Assembly (NCBI RefSeq): GCF_051195235.1
Contig: NZ_JBNFZM010000003.1
Location: 434,001-498,000, forward strand
From: Tateyamaria sp947503385
Lineage (GTDB): Bacteria > Pseudomonadota > Alphaproteobacteria > Rhodobacterales > Rhodobacteraceae
DNA: 64,000 bases
Direction of reading: 5' to 3'
The position numbers and the translations under genes were made by a program. Each line of letters starts with the position of its first letter. The stretch's first letter is position 1. Below, in pieces: positions 16,029 through 24,141 of the stretch. Below the pieces are notes generated by a model. It worked only from the letters and a program-made list of their open reading frames with translations. It did not search any database and was not told where the DNA came from.

Positions 16029-16115
16029 CTTGGTTCCTCCCTTTGCAATGAGTGTGGGGCCAGCGGTCGGTGTCGGGGCTGCACCCTCGACCCGACCAAC
16101 CCACATGTTGGCCGA
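16029..16115 (-). other. Structured intergenic spacer between permease and binding-protein genes
   Basis: On the minus strand this 87-base spacer contains nested inverted repeats (CCAAC/GTTGG, then GTCGGG/CCCGAC within a wider GTGGG/CCCAC frame). Such hairpins before a binding-protein gene can raise its mRNA level relative to the membrane genes. The role here is inferred only from position. Confidence 0.3.
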
Positions 16116-17231
16116 TCATCCGCTTGGATTTGGATCACCGGCAAAGATCCCGCCGATGGCCAGAAGGCCAATCAGGAGACCGATCAGCAGCGCGGAAAAG
16201 CGCAGCATCTTTTGACCGTCCGGGGTTTGCAGACCCGCCAGCAGGCCCCCCGCCCCGTCACGGTCTTTCTTTTGCATCCATGTGTAGAGCGCCACCGAGC
16301 TGACGATGACGACGCCCGAGGCGACGGATTGCCAAAAGAACTCGATCCGCAGCGTCACCAGCGCGTTGATCATCATGGACAGCAGCAACACGCCCGCAAA
16401 GGATCCCAGCATCGACGCCCGCCCACCGAACAGCGACGTGCCCCCCACAACCACCGCCGCAATGACGTGCAGGTTGAAATAGGGTGCGGAGGTCGCCTGA
16501 ATCGCATTCAGTTTGCCGGTCAGCAAAATGCCCCCGATCGCGGCGCAGGCCCCGCACAGCACATAAGCGTAGACCTTGTGCCGCTTGACACTGATGCCAG
16601 TCAGTTCCGCCGCTTCGGGATTGGACCCGATGGCGATGGTGTAGCGGCCAAAATAGGTGCGGGTCAGCAGGACATATCCTGCGATCATCGTGGCTGCCCC
16701 AATCAGCACCGGGATTGGCACAAAACCGGGGATTTGCCCGCGCCCGATCTCGGTCAGGAAGTCGGGAAAACGTGCCAGCACCAACCCCTTGGCAATCACC
16801 AAGGCAAAACCGCGATAAACAAGATCCATCGCCAGCGTGCCGATCAGATCAGGCACATTGAACCGGGTGATGATCAGCCCGTTGATCAACCCCATCAGCG
16901 CACCCAGCATGATCGCGATGGGCACGGCGATATAGACCGAAAACCCGTATTGCTTGATCAGGAATGCCATCATGATGGACGAAAGCGCCGCGATGGAACC
17001 GATGGACAGGTCAATGCCGCGCTGCGTGATGACAAAGGTCATCGCCATCGCCATCGGCATATACAGCGCTGCATCCAACAGGATCAGATTAAGGTTCGTG
17101 GCCCGGAAATAGCGCGCCGGTTCCGCGACCCCCATAAACAGCAGAATGGCGAGGATCATCACCATAGGGCCAATGATCGCGATATAAGGTTCCATCCGTT
17201 CGGAGAATGGTTTTGCCGTTGCCGTGTTCAT
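16116..17231 (-). CDS. CUT2-family ABC transporter permease (FrcC/RbsC-like)
   Basis: The ATG at 17231 overlaps the stop of the ATPase gene by ATGA, so translation is coupled; the 371-residue product then starts with a short cytosolic tail. About 8-10 hydrophobic helices follow. The family signature region is visible as TQRGIDLSIGSIAALSS and the cytoplasmic coupling loop as GRYTIAIGSNPEAAELTGISV, both standard for sugar permeases of the ribose/fructose type. It forms the membrane channel for the LuxP-like binding protein encoded next and the single-domain ATPase encoded just before. Confidence 0.88.
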   Translation of the reverse strand: MNTATAKPFSERMEPYIAIIGPMVMILAILLFMGVAEPARYFRATNLNLILLDAALYMPMAMAMTFVITQRGIDLSIGSIAALSSIMMAFLIKQYGFSVYIAVPIAIMLGALMGLINGLIITRFNVPDLIGTLAMDLVYRGFALVIAKGLVLARFPDFLTEIGRGQIPGFVPIPVLIGAATMIAGYVLLTRTYFGRYTIAIGSNPEAAELTGISVKRHKVYAYVLCGACAAIGGILLTGKLNAIQATSAPYFNLHVIAAVVVGGTSLFGGRASMLGSFAGVLLLSMMINALVTLRIEFFWQSVASGVVIVSSVALYTWMQKKDRDGAGGLLAGLQTPDGQKMLRFSALLIGLLIGLLAIGGIFAGDPNPSG

Positions 17232-17986
17232 GCCGCTTCCTCCGCGCCGACGATCATGCCCAGCACCTCTTGGGTGCTGCTGTCGGATGTCTTGACCACA
17301 CCGACGCACTGGCCGCGCCGCTGCACATGCACGCGGTCAGATACCTCGAACACATCGTCCAGCGAATGGCTGATCAGGATCACCGCAAGCCCCTGTTCCT
17401 TGACCGCCTGAATGAGTTTCAATGTCCGCGCAGTCTCTTGCGGGCCCAACGCCGCGGTGGGTTCATCCATCACCAACACCCGCAACCCTTCGCTGTAGAC
17501 AGCGCGCGCGATGGCCACGGCCTGACGTTGCCCGCCCGACAGGCTTTCGGTGGGGGCATCCAACGACTTGAGTTTGACGCCAAGCCGTTCCATCAGCACC
17601 CGCTCCGTCTCCGACCGCATCCGCTTGAGATCGAGGATTTCGATCCCCAGCACCTTCTTGGTCAATTCGTTGCCCAGAAACATATTGGCCGCCGGATCAA
17701 GGTGGTCGGCCAGCGCCAGCGTCTGGTACACCGCGTCAATGCCCGCCTCGATCGCCTCGGCATGGCTGGCAAATTCGATCTTTTGCCCATCAAGGAAAAT
17801 CTCGCCCTCGGTGGGTTGATAGACGCCGGTCAGCACCTTGATCAGCGTTGATTTCCCCGCACCATTGTCGCCCACTATGGCCAATACTTCACCCGCATGG
17901 GCGCTGAGATCGACATTCTGCAAGGCGGTCACACCGCCAAAACGTTTGGTTATCCCGCGCATCTGCACGAGTGGCGTATCAGCCAT
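17228..17986 (-). CDS. CUT2-family ABC transporter ATPase, single domain (FrcA-like)
   Basis: This 252-residue ATPase has one nucleotide-binding domain with all catalytic motifs: Walker A GDNGAGKST, the Q-loop, signature ESLSGGQRQAVAIARA, Walker B VLVMDEPTAAL and the switch His in LISHSLDDV. FrcA-type single-domain ATPases work as homodimers with FrcC permeases, unlike the two-domain RbsA type encoded in the upstream transporter. GGAG precedes the start. The gene lies just downstream of a strong terminator, so its expression depends on read-through or on a promoter in the 55-base leader. Confidence 0.9.
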   Translation of the reverse strand: MADTPLVQMRGITKRFGGVTALQNVDLSAHAGEVLAIVGDNGAGKSTLIKVLTGVYQPTEGEIFLDGQKIEFASHAEAIEAGIDAVYQTLALADHLDPAANMFLGNELTKKVLGIEILDLKRMRSETERVLMERLGVKLKSLDAPTESLSGGQRQAVAIARAVYSEGLRVLVMDEPTAALGPQETARTLKLIQAVKEQGLAVILISHSLDDVFEVSDRVHVQRRGQCVGVVKTSDSSTQEVLGMIVGAEEAA

Positions 17987-18041
17987 GGAATTATCCTCCG
18001 TCGGACGGATGGGATGGGCAGAACCCCTGCCCTGATGTCAG

Positions 18042-18080
18042 AAAAATGCGGGGCCGGACCGTGACGGTCCAAGCCCCGCC
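18042..18080 (-). terminator. Strong intrinsic terminator between two ABC transporter units
   Basis: On the minus strand GCGGGGC and GCCCCGC flank an inner GGACCGT/ACGGTCC stem, giving a long GC-rich hairpin followed by ATTTTT. It lies eight bases after the stop of the second binding-protein gene and before the single-domain ATPase gene. This is the clearest intrinsic terminator in the window, and it splits the seven-kilobase leftward gene run into two transcriptional parts or attenuates the second one. Confidence 0.8.
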
Positions 18081-18087
18081 GGGAGAG

Positions 18088-19128
18088 TTACTTGCCCCAG
18101 ATATCCGCGTAAGCCGCGCGGTAGGGAATGTCGGGATCAAAGGCGTTGCTGTCACCCAGCTTGGCCAGACCTTCCGGCGTGACCAACGCAGGCGACGTCA
18201 CATAGCCTGAACAGGCCTCGCCCTGCATGGCGCGGTTCAACTCGTCCACCAGTTGCCAGCCTTGCAGGTTCAGCGGCTCGGCCACGGTGATGGCCTGATA
18301 GCCGTTCGACCGGATGCGCTGGAAAGCCGCCTCGGACCCGTCCCCGGCAGAGCCCGCTTGCGGCCCCTTGTCTGGGGACAGACCCGCAGCAGCCAGCGAT
18401 GGACCCATGAAGTCAAAATAGAGGTCGTTGATCGCCAGCGCATGTGTCCAGCTGTCACCGTATTTCTGCAACAGCGACGTGGTCAGCGGACCCATACGCG
18501 TGGAGGTGTCAGCGATGGGCGTGTCCACATACTCCAGAACGGTGCCACCTGCGGCCTCGACCGTCTCTTTCAGCCGGTCCGCCTTGTCGATGGCAATCTG
18601 GTAGGTGCTGTCGGTAAAGATGACGACGCCGATATCCCTGCCACCATCCTCGATGGCCCATTCGGCCGCCACTTCGGACACGGTCATTGCGTCCGTCGAC
18701 ACGTTGGCAAAGATGCCGCCGGGCGCGTCGCAGCCAATCTTTGGACCCGAGTGCCACGCAACCATGGGCACACCTGCATCCACCACCCCTTCGAGCGCGG
18801 CCTGCTGCTCAACGGCGTCAAAACCGTTGATAATAAGCCCATCCGCCTTCAGCGCCAGCGCTTGACCAATCGCAGCCGTACGGCCCTGAATGGACCCTGC
18901 ACCGTCCAGTACGCGTACCTGCCAGCCGATCTTGGCCGCGGCCTCTTCGACACCCGTGGTCACACCTAGGATGCCACCGTTTTTCAGATCACCGGCGACA
19001 ACGACAATCGATTTGCCCTCCGCTGCGGCTGGTCCGCTTGTCGGCCCATCCCAATCGGCTGCCAGCACCGGTGCTGCGACCATTATCGTCGTGGCGAGAA
19101 GCCCCGCCATAAATGTCCGTTTTTGCAT
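18088..19128 (-). CDS. Sugar-type ABC transporter periplasmic binding protein (RbsB-like fold)
   Basis: The ATG at 19128 is preceded by GGGAGG and opens a signal peptide (MQKRTFMAGLLATTIMVAAP) cleaved near LAA. The 346-residue product is a type I periplasmic binding protein of the ribose/xylose class: two lobes with GVTTGVEEAAAKIGW, DGLIINGFDAVEQ, GVPMVAWHSGP and an acidic AGDGSEAAFQRIRSNGY hinge. It supplies the two-domain ATPase and permease encoded before it. The substrate is not evident. The gene ends at a strong terminator, so this transcript segment is probably the most abundant of the unit. Confidence 0.88.
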   Translation of the reverse strand: MQKRTFMAGLLATTIMVAAPVLAADWDGPTSGPAAAEGKSIVVVAGDLKNGGILGVTTGVEEAAAKIGWQVRVLDGAGSIQGRTAAIGQALALKADGLIINGFDAVEQQAALEGVVDAGVPMVAWHSGPKIGCDAPGGIFANVSTDAMTVSEVAAEWAIEDGGRDIGVVIFTDSTYQIAIDKADRLKETVEAAGGTVLEYVDTPIADTSTRMGPLTTSLLQKYGDSWTHALAINDLYFDFMGPSLAAAGLSPDKGPQAGSAGDGSEAAFQRIRSNGYQAITVAEPLNLQGWQLVDELNRAMQGEACSGYVTSPALVTPEGLAKLGDSNAFDPDIPYRAAYADIWGK

Positions 19129-19154
19129 TGTTTCCTCCCTTTGCAATGTCGAAA

Positions 19155-20177
19155 TCAGCGCTTGTCTGCACCTTTTTTGCGCTGTGCGTAGCCTGCGATG
19201 CCGATGGCAACCAGCAGGGTAACCCCGTTGAAAAGCGGCTCGACCCAGAAGGAGCCGCCAAATTGTTGAATGCCCGAAATACCCACGGCGAGGATGACGA
19301 CACCCACCACGGTGCCCCAGACGTTGACCCGCCCCGGCTTGATCGTGGTGGAGCCAAGGAAGGCCCCCACAAGGGCTGGCAAAAGAAACTCAAGCCCCAC
19401 AGACGCCTGCCCAATCCGCAGCTTTGCAGCCAGCAAAACCCCCGCAAGAGCGGTCATGGCACCGGACGCAACAAACGCGCCAATGACATATTTTCGGGTG
19501 GGAATACCGTTCAGTTGCGCCGCGCGCTGGTTCGCGCCGATAGCGTAAAGATACCGGCCCACGGGCGTGTATTCGAGGATGATCCACATAACGACCGTGA
19601 TGACGATCAGGTAATAGGCGGTGATGGGCAGCCCAAAGACAAAGGTGGTGTTGAGCGCATAGAACCCGTCCGGCAACAGACCCACCATCTGACGCCCGCC
19701 GGTATGCCACAGCGCCAGCGCATAAAGCACCGTGCCTGTGCCCAGTGTCGCGATAAAGCTGTCGATCTTGGCAACCTCGACCAGCAGCCCATTGAGGAAC
19801 CCGGTCACGGCACCCAGCACCAGCACAACCGCCACCGCAACGGGCCACGGCAGGCCCAGCATGGTTTGCAAACTGATCGCCAGAATGTGCCACAGTACGA
19901 TACCGTACCCTACCGTCAGATCAATCCGGCCTGCCGCCATAGGGATCATCGCGCCCAGAGACAGCAGTGCAATAATCGCCTTGTCCGAGATAATGGACCG
20001 CAGGTTCAGCATCGTCGGAAAGGTGTTCGGCAACAGCACCGAAAACAGTCCGATCAGGAAAACGGTCAGGATGACAAGGCCATAGACCGGCAGGAACCGC
20101 ATGACGCGTTTGCCCATGCTCAGCCCCTTGAGTTCGGCCTTGGTCGGCTCGAGCGCGCTGGATTCAAGCGATTGCAC
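19155..20177 (-). CDS. CUT2-family ABC transporter permease (RbsC-like)
   Basis: The preferred start is the GTG at 20177, which overlaps the end of the ATPase gene by 14 bases and has a G-rich ribosome site; an ATG at 20117 would shorten the N-terminal tail by 20 residues. The product (340 residues) has 8-10 hydrophobic helices, the AAGRIDLTVGYGIVL signature and the coupling loop GRYLYAIGANQRAAQLNGIPT of sugar permeases. It belongs with the two-domain ATPase and the RbsB-like binding protein. Confidence 0.88.
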   Translation of the reverse strand: MQSLESSALEPTKAELKGLSMGKRVMRFLPVYGLVILTVFLIGLFSVLLPNTFPTMLNLRSIISDKAIIALLSLGAMIPMAAGRIDLTVGYGIVLWHILAISLQTMLGLPWPVAVAVVLVLGAVTGFLNGLLVEVAKIDSFIATLGTGTVLYALALWHTGGRQMVGLLPDGFYALNTTFVFGLPITAYYLIVITVVMWIILEYTPVGRYLYAIGANQRAAQLNGIPTRKYVIGAFVASGAMTALAGVLLAAKLRIGQASVGLEFLLPALVGAFLGSTTIKPGRVNVWGTVVGVVILAVGISGIQQFGGSFWVEPLFNGVTLLVAIGIAGYAQRKKGADKR

Positions 20178-21690
20178 TGGCCCCGCCCCCTATCGTCTTG
20201 ATGTTGCCAGCCGATGCAGACTGGATCAGGTTTTCAGTGGTGAGCCGCGTGCCGCTCAATTCGTCTACGATGGCCCCTTGGCTAAAGACGATGGCACGGT
20301 GGCAGATGGTGGCGATCTCTTCGAAATCCGTCGAGATAATCAGGATGGCCACACCGTCCCCCAACGCGCGGTTGAGCAGGGCGTAAATTTCGGATTTCGC
20401 GCCGACATCGACGCCCGCGGTAGGGTCTTCGCAGATCAGGAGCTTGCGATTGGTGGCGAGCCAGCGGCCAATGACAACCTTTTGCTGGTTGCCGCCCGAC
20501 AGCGCCTCGATGGCCAGTGTCGGATCGTTGGGTGACAGACCCAACTCGGCCCCAATGATTGCGGCCTGTTCGGCCTCAACGCGCGGGGACAGCATATTCA
20601 GCAGCTTGCGACCAATGCCGTCGGGGTTAAGGAACGTGTTTTCGCGGATTGTAAGGCTCATCGCTACGGATTCCTCCGTCCGGTCCTTGGCCACCAGACC
20701 GACACCGGAATGCAGCGCCTTTTGCGGGGTCGACAGATCAGGCTCTGCGCCGTTTAGCGTCACCCGTCCAGCAAACGGCACAAGACCAAAGAGTGCTCTG
20801 GAAATCGCTTCGTGCCCTGCCCCGCGCAGGCCAACCAACCCAAGCACCTCATTCTGTTGCAGATCAAGATCGAGCTTTTGCATCCCCGGCACGTCGAACG
20901 CCCGCAGCGACAAGACCGCATCGCCGATAGCATCCGTCGCCTTGACGGTTTCGCGCGTTTTGCGACCGACGATCTTTTGCACCAGTTCTTCGGGCGTGGT
21001 GTGCGCAATGCTGCGCACACCGACCATGGCCCCGTCACGCAGAACGGCGACGCGGTCCGCAATCTGGAAAATCTCATCAAGCCGGTGCGACACATAGATC
21101 ATGCCCACCCCTTTTTCCCGCAAGGGCCGGATCGCAGCAAAGAGCCGTTCAACCTCATCCGCCGGCAGCGACGCCGTGGGTTCGTCCAGCACCAGAAATT
21201 CACTGTCCACCGCCAGCGCGCGGGCAATCGCCACAAGGCTTTTTTCGGTGCGCGTCAGGTCTTCGACGCGCGTTGTGGGGTCAAATTCTGCATCGACCTT
21301 GCGCAGCGCTTGGACGGCGAAACGTTCGACATCATTCCAGCGGATCAGTCCGTTCTTGCGCGAAAATCCGAGGGCAAGGCCGATGTTCTCGGCCACGGTC
21401 ATCCATTCGATCAGGCCAAGGTCCTGATGGATGAACGCGACTTTTTGCCGTTCACCAAACCCCGCCGGTTTGTGCTGATACGGATGCCCGTCGATCAACA
21501 CGCGCCCGGCATCCGCCGTATGGATGCCGCCCAGCACTTTGATCAGGGTCGACTTGCCCGCGCCATTCTCCCCCAGCAGTGCCACGATCTCGCCGCGCCC
21601 CACTGTCAACGACACATCCTTGAGCGCATAGGTGCCGCCAAAATGCTTGTCGATGCTGTCAAAGAACAAACCTGTCTGCAGGTCTGGCAT
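20164..21690 (-). CDS. CUT2-family ABC transporter ATPase, two-domain (RbsA-like)
   Basis: The product (508 residues) has two nucleotide-binding domains in tandem. The first has an intact Walker A (GENGAGKST) and Walker B (FLVLDEPTAS) but a divergent signature, LTRTEKSLVAIARAL. The second lacks the Walker A lysine (GLRGAGHEA) while keeping the classic signature LSGGNQQKVVIGRWL; this asymmetry is normal for RbsA-type proteins. It powers the permease and binding protein that follow. It is first in the leftward operon, and its promoter region shares 127 bases with the divergent LacI gene and the repeated operator sequence. Confidence 0.9.
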   Translation of the reverse strand: MPDLQTGLFFDSIDKHFGGTYALKDVSLTVGRGEIVALLGENGAGKSTLIKVLGGIHTADAGRVLIDGHPYQHKPAGFGERQKVAFIHQDLGLIEWMTVAENIGLALGFSRKNGLIRWNDVERFAVQALRKVDAEFDPTTRVEDLTRTEKSLVAIARALAVDSEFLVLDEPTASLPADEVERLFAAIRPLREKGVGMIYVSHRLDEIFQIADRVAVLRDGAMVGVRSIAHTTPEELVQKIVGRKTRETVKATDAIGDAVLSLRAFDVPGMQKLDLDLQQNEVLGLVGLRGAGHEAISRALFGLVPFAGRVTLNGAEPDLSTPQKALHSGVGLVAKDRTEESVAMSLTIRENTFLNPDGIGRKLLNMLSPRVEAEQAAIIGAELGLSPNDPTLAIEALSGGNQQKVVIGRWLATNRKLLICEDPTAGVDVGAKSEIYALLNRALGDGVAILIISTDFEEIATICHRAIVFSQGAIVDELSGTRLTTENLIQSASAGNIKTIGGGASAIA

Positions 21691-21730
21691 GGCGGGTCCT
21701 CCGGGGTTACGGCCCCCAACCTCCCCGTTG

Positions 21731-21749
21731 AGTTACCCGTAACGTTACG
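21731..21749. promoter_or_regulatory. Candidate LacI-family operator, left copy
   Basis: AGTTACCCGTAACGT (21731-21745) is repeated exactly at 21788-21802. In this copy the sequence continues so that CGTAACGTTACG (21738-21749) is a perfect 12-base palindrome with a central CG, the classic shape of a LacI/GntR-family operator. It sits about 41 bases upstream of the ABC ATPase start and is the probable site of repression of the leftward transporter operon. Confidence 0.7.
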
Positions 21750-21787
21750 CTAGCATCAGGTCAGAGCGCGCGCGCTGTCAAGGGTTA

Positions 21788-21806
21788 AGTTACCCGTAAC
21801 GTAAAG
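21788..21806. promoter_or_regulatory. Candidate LacI-family operator, right copy
   Basis: This is the second exact copy of AGTTACCCGTAACGT, at 21788-21802, with a less perfect palindrome on its right side (CGTAAC/GTAAAG). The two copies are 57 bases apart, about five to six helical turns. It ends 15 bases before the LacI gene's GTG start, which suggests autoregulation and possibly looping with the left copy. Confidence 0.65.
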
Positions 21807-21817
21807 CGGCCAAGATC

Positions 21818-22849
21818 GTGGATAAACAGAATAAAAACAACAAAGTAAGCCTATCTCAAGTCGCGCAGGCGGCGGGTGTCTCCAAGATGACGGCAAGCCG
21901 CGTTTTGCGCGGCGAGGGCGGATACTCCGAAGACACGCGGGTCAAGGTGATGGCGCAGGTGGATGCGCTTGGCTACCTGCCGAATCGCCTGGCGACCGTG
22001 TTTGCCGGTGACCAGCGGTCCACATTCATCGGCGTATCCATCCCCGACCTTGGAAATGAGGTATTTGCGCAGGTGCTCGAAGGGATAGATCGCAAGCTGG
22101 GCACGTTTGGATACCAATCCGTCTTGGGCCTGACACAGCACACGCCGCAGGAAGAGGAAAACTGGATCAGGACGGTTCTGTCGTGGCAACCTGCCGGGCT
22201 TATCCTGACGGGCCGTTACCATTCATCCCGCGCAACGGACATGTTGCGCAACGCAGGCGTGCCGGTGGTCGAAATCTGGGATCTGAACTCCAGCCCGCTG
22301 GACATGAGCGTGGGCATCAACCATTTCGACAGCGGCTTTGACATGGGCCGTTATCTGACCTCGCTGGGCTACCGGCAGATCGGGTATGTGGGCACGTCGC
22401 ACGATACCGCCAATGCCGCAACGGAACGGCTGAACGGGTTCTGTAAGGCAGTCGAAGGCGCAGGTGGCGCGGTCGTCAAACAGCTGTGCCTGCACGACAC
22501 TGCCACCTACTACCCCGGCTTTTACGGCACTGAACAGTTGCTGGCCGGGGCACTTGATGTCGAATGCGTATTTTACCAGAACGATGCGATGGCCTTTGGC
22601 GGTCTGCAATATTGCGCGGCCAAGGGGCTGTCGGTGCCCGATGATATTGGTATTGCCGGTTGGGGTGACCTGCCAATTGCTTCGGTGATGAACCGGCGCC
22701 TCACCTCTTGTCACGTGCCACACCTCAAGCTGGGGCAAAAGGCGGCAGAGATGATGATGGGGCGCCTGACGGATGAGCCTGTGCCGACTTGCACCGACAT
22801 CGGATTTCGGTTGATCCCCGGTTCGACCGTGCGCAACAGCGGGGCCTGA
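21818..22849 (+). CDS. LacI/GalR-family transcriptional regulator
   Basis: Translation likely starts at a GTG at 21818 with only a weak ribosome site. The 343-residue product has an N-terminal helix-turn-helix and hinge (SLSQVAQAAGVSKMTASRVLRG, then LGYLPNRLA), followed by a sugar-binding-protein-like effector domain with ISIPDLGNEVFAQVLEGI-type start, GYVGTSHDTANAATERLNGF and the dimer region GIAGWGDLPIAS. The effector domain is related to gluconate/idonate regulators (GntR of E. coli). It is divergent from the ABC transporter operon, and twin operators lie between them, so it most likely represses that operon and itself until the transported sugar or derivative is present. Confidence 0.92.
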   Translation: MDKQNKNNKVSLSQVAQAAGVSKMTASRVLRGEGGYSEDTRVKVMAQVDALGYLPNRLATVFAGDQRSTFIGVSIPDLGNEVFAQVLEGIDRKLGTFGYQSVLGLTQHTPQEEENWIRTVLSWQPAGLILTGRYHSSRATDMLRNAGVPVVEIWDLNSSPLDMSVGINHFDSGFDMGRYLTSLGYRQIGYVGTSHDTANAATERLNGFCKAVEGAGGAVVKQLCLHDTATYYPGFYGTEQLLAGALDVECVFYQNDAMAFGGLQYCAAKGLSVPDDIGIAGWGDLPIASVMNRRLTSCHVPHLKLGQKAAEMMMGRLTDEPVPTCTDIGFRLIPGSTVRNSGA

Positions 22850-22920
22850 GCGTCCGTCACTTGATGGGCCGCGCCATATCGGTTTCCGACTGCCGCGCTT
22901 TGCGCGCGGAAATTGCATGT

Positions 22921-22952
22921 GTCGCTTTTGATCGGTTCCGCCACAAAGCGAC
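22921..22952 (+). terminator. Stem-loop between the LacI gene and the M20 hydrolase gene
   Basis: GTCGCTTT (22921-22928) and AAAGCGAC (22945-22952) form an eight-pair stem around a 16-base loop. It could terminate the LacI transcript. No T run follows. Confidence 0.35.
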
Positions 22953-22986
22953 GGCTAGTCTGACGGTACCCACGCAGGAGGACACT

Positions 22987-24141
22987 TTGGCACAGATGGA
23001 CGCGGATTTGGTGGATGTGCGACGTGACTTTCACCGCCACCCCGAACTTGGCTTTCAGGAAACGTGGACCAAGGCCAAAGTGGCCGAAATGCTGCGCGCT
23101 GCGGGTCTTGAGGTGCATGAAGGCACGGGCGTTGTGGGTGTGCTGCGCGCCGGAACGGGCAATCGCGCCATTGGCCTGCGCGCAGATATGGACGCTCTGC
23201 CGATCCATGAAACCAGCGCACATGACTACCCCTCGCAAACACGCGGAGCGATGCACGCCTGTGGCCATGATGGTCATATGACCATGCTGTTGGGCGCTGC
23301 ACAGGCGCTGGCTGCTGATCCACATTTTGACGGCACGGTTGTGTTTCTGTTTCAACCGAATGAAGAACATGGTCTGGGCGCACGCGCGATGATCGACGAA
23401 GGCGTGCTGGACCGGTTCCCGATGGAAGAGGTCTATGCCATTCACAACCTGCCGGGCGCACCCGTCGGTCAGGTGTCGACGCGACCCGGACTTATCTGTT
23501 CCTCAGAAAGCCTGTTCGAGATCAGGATCGCAGGTCAGGGCGGCCATGCCTCTATGCCGCAAGCAGGTCGCGACGCCATCACGATCGGGGCTGAAATCGT
23601 GCTGGCCTTGCAAACGATTGTCGCCCGCAAACTGGCACCCGGTGCCGGGGCCGTCGTGTCGGTGACCGAGTTTCTGACGGACGGGCAGCGCAATGTCCTG
23701 CCGGGAACCGCGACGCTCAAGGGCGACGTGCGCGCCCGCGCCCCACAGGATCGCGATGCGATAGAGGGTCTGATGCGGCAACTGACCGGCGGCATCGCCG
23801 CCGCGCACGGGGTGTCTGCCACGGTTGATTTCAACACCGAATTCGTCGAAACGATCAACGCACCCGGCCCCACAGACGCGGTCATTCGCGCGGCACATCG
23901 CGCAGGGCTGGACACGGTGCCGAACCGCGAACCGATGAGCTTTTCCGAGGATTTTGCCCATTTCTGCGCCGCCGTGCCGGGCTGTTTCATGTTGCTGGGC
24001 AATGGCGAGGCAGGACCAAACGGGCAGCCTCTGCATTCCAGCGATTACGATTTTAACGACGCACTGCTTCCCATTGGCATGGCGCTATGGACGCAGATTG
24101 TCCGAGACCGCCTACCCCTGCCCGGAGCAGATCGCCCATGA
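22987..24141 (+). CDS. M20-family amidohydrolase (hippurate/N-acyl-amino-acid hydrolase type)
   Basis: I chose the TTG at 22987 because AGGAGG lies five bases upstream and the resulting 384 residues match the family; an ATG three codons later has a worse spacing. The metal-binding set is intact: LRADMDALPI, HACGHDGHMTMLLGAA, the acid pair NEEHG and the late SEDFAHF. A lid domain with GGHASMPQAGRDA lies between. Enzymes of this type remove acyl groups from N-acyl amino acids or related amides in the cytoplasm. It overlaps the M24-fold gene by ATGA and follows the LacI gene, so the pair probably processes a compound linked to the transporters. The substrate is unknown. Confidence 0.85.
   Translation: MAQMDADLVDVRRDFHRHPELGFQETWTKAKVAEMLRAAGLEVHEGTGVVGVLRAGTGNRAIGLRADMDALPIHETSAHDYPSQTRGAMHACGHDGHMTMLLGAAQALAADPHFDGTVVFLFQPNEEHGLGARAMIDEGVLDRFPMEEVYAIHNLPGAPVGQVSTRPGLICSSESLFEIRIAGQGGHASMPQAGRDAITIGAEIVLALQTIVARKLAPGAGAVVSVTEFLTDGQRNVLPGTATLKGDVRARAPQDRDAIEGLMRQLTGGIAAAHGVSATVDFNTEFVETINAPGPTDAVIRAAHRAGLDTVPNREPMSFSEDFAHFCAAVPGCFMLLGNGEAGPNGQPLHSSDYDFNDALLPIGMALWTQIVRDRLPLPGADRP

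Noticed and set aside
16212..17411. 399-codon plus-strand open frame opposite the CUT2 permease
   Set aside because: The composition (His, Arg, Gln, Asp) is that of an antisense frame of a membrane protein; the minus-strand permease has all family motifs.
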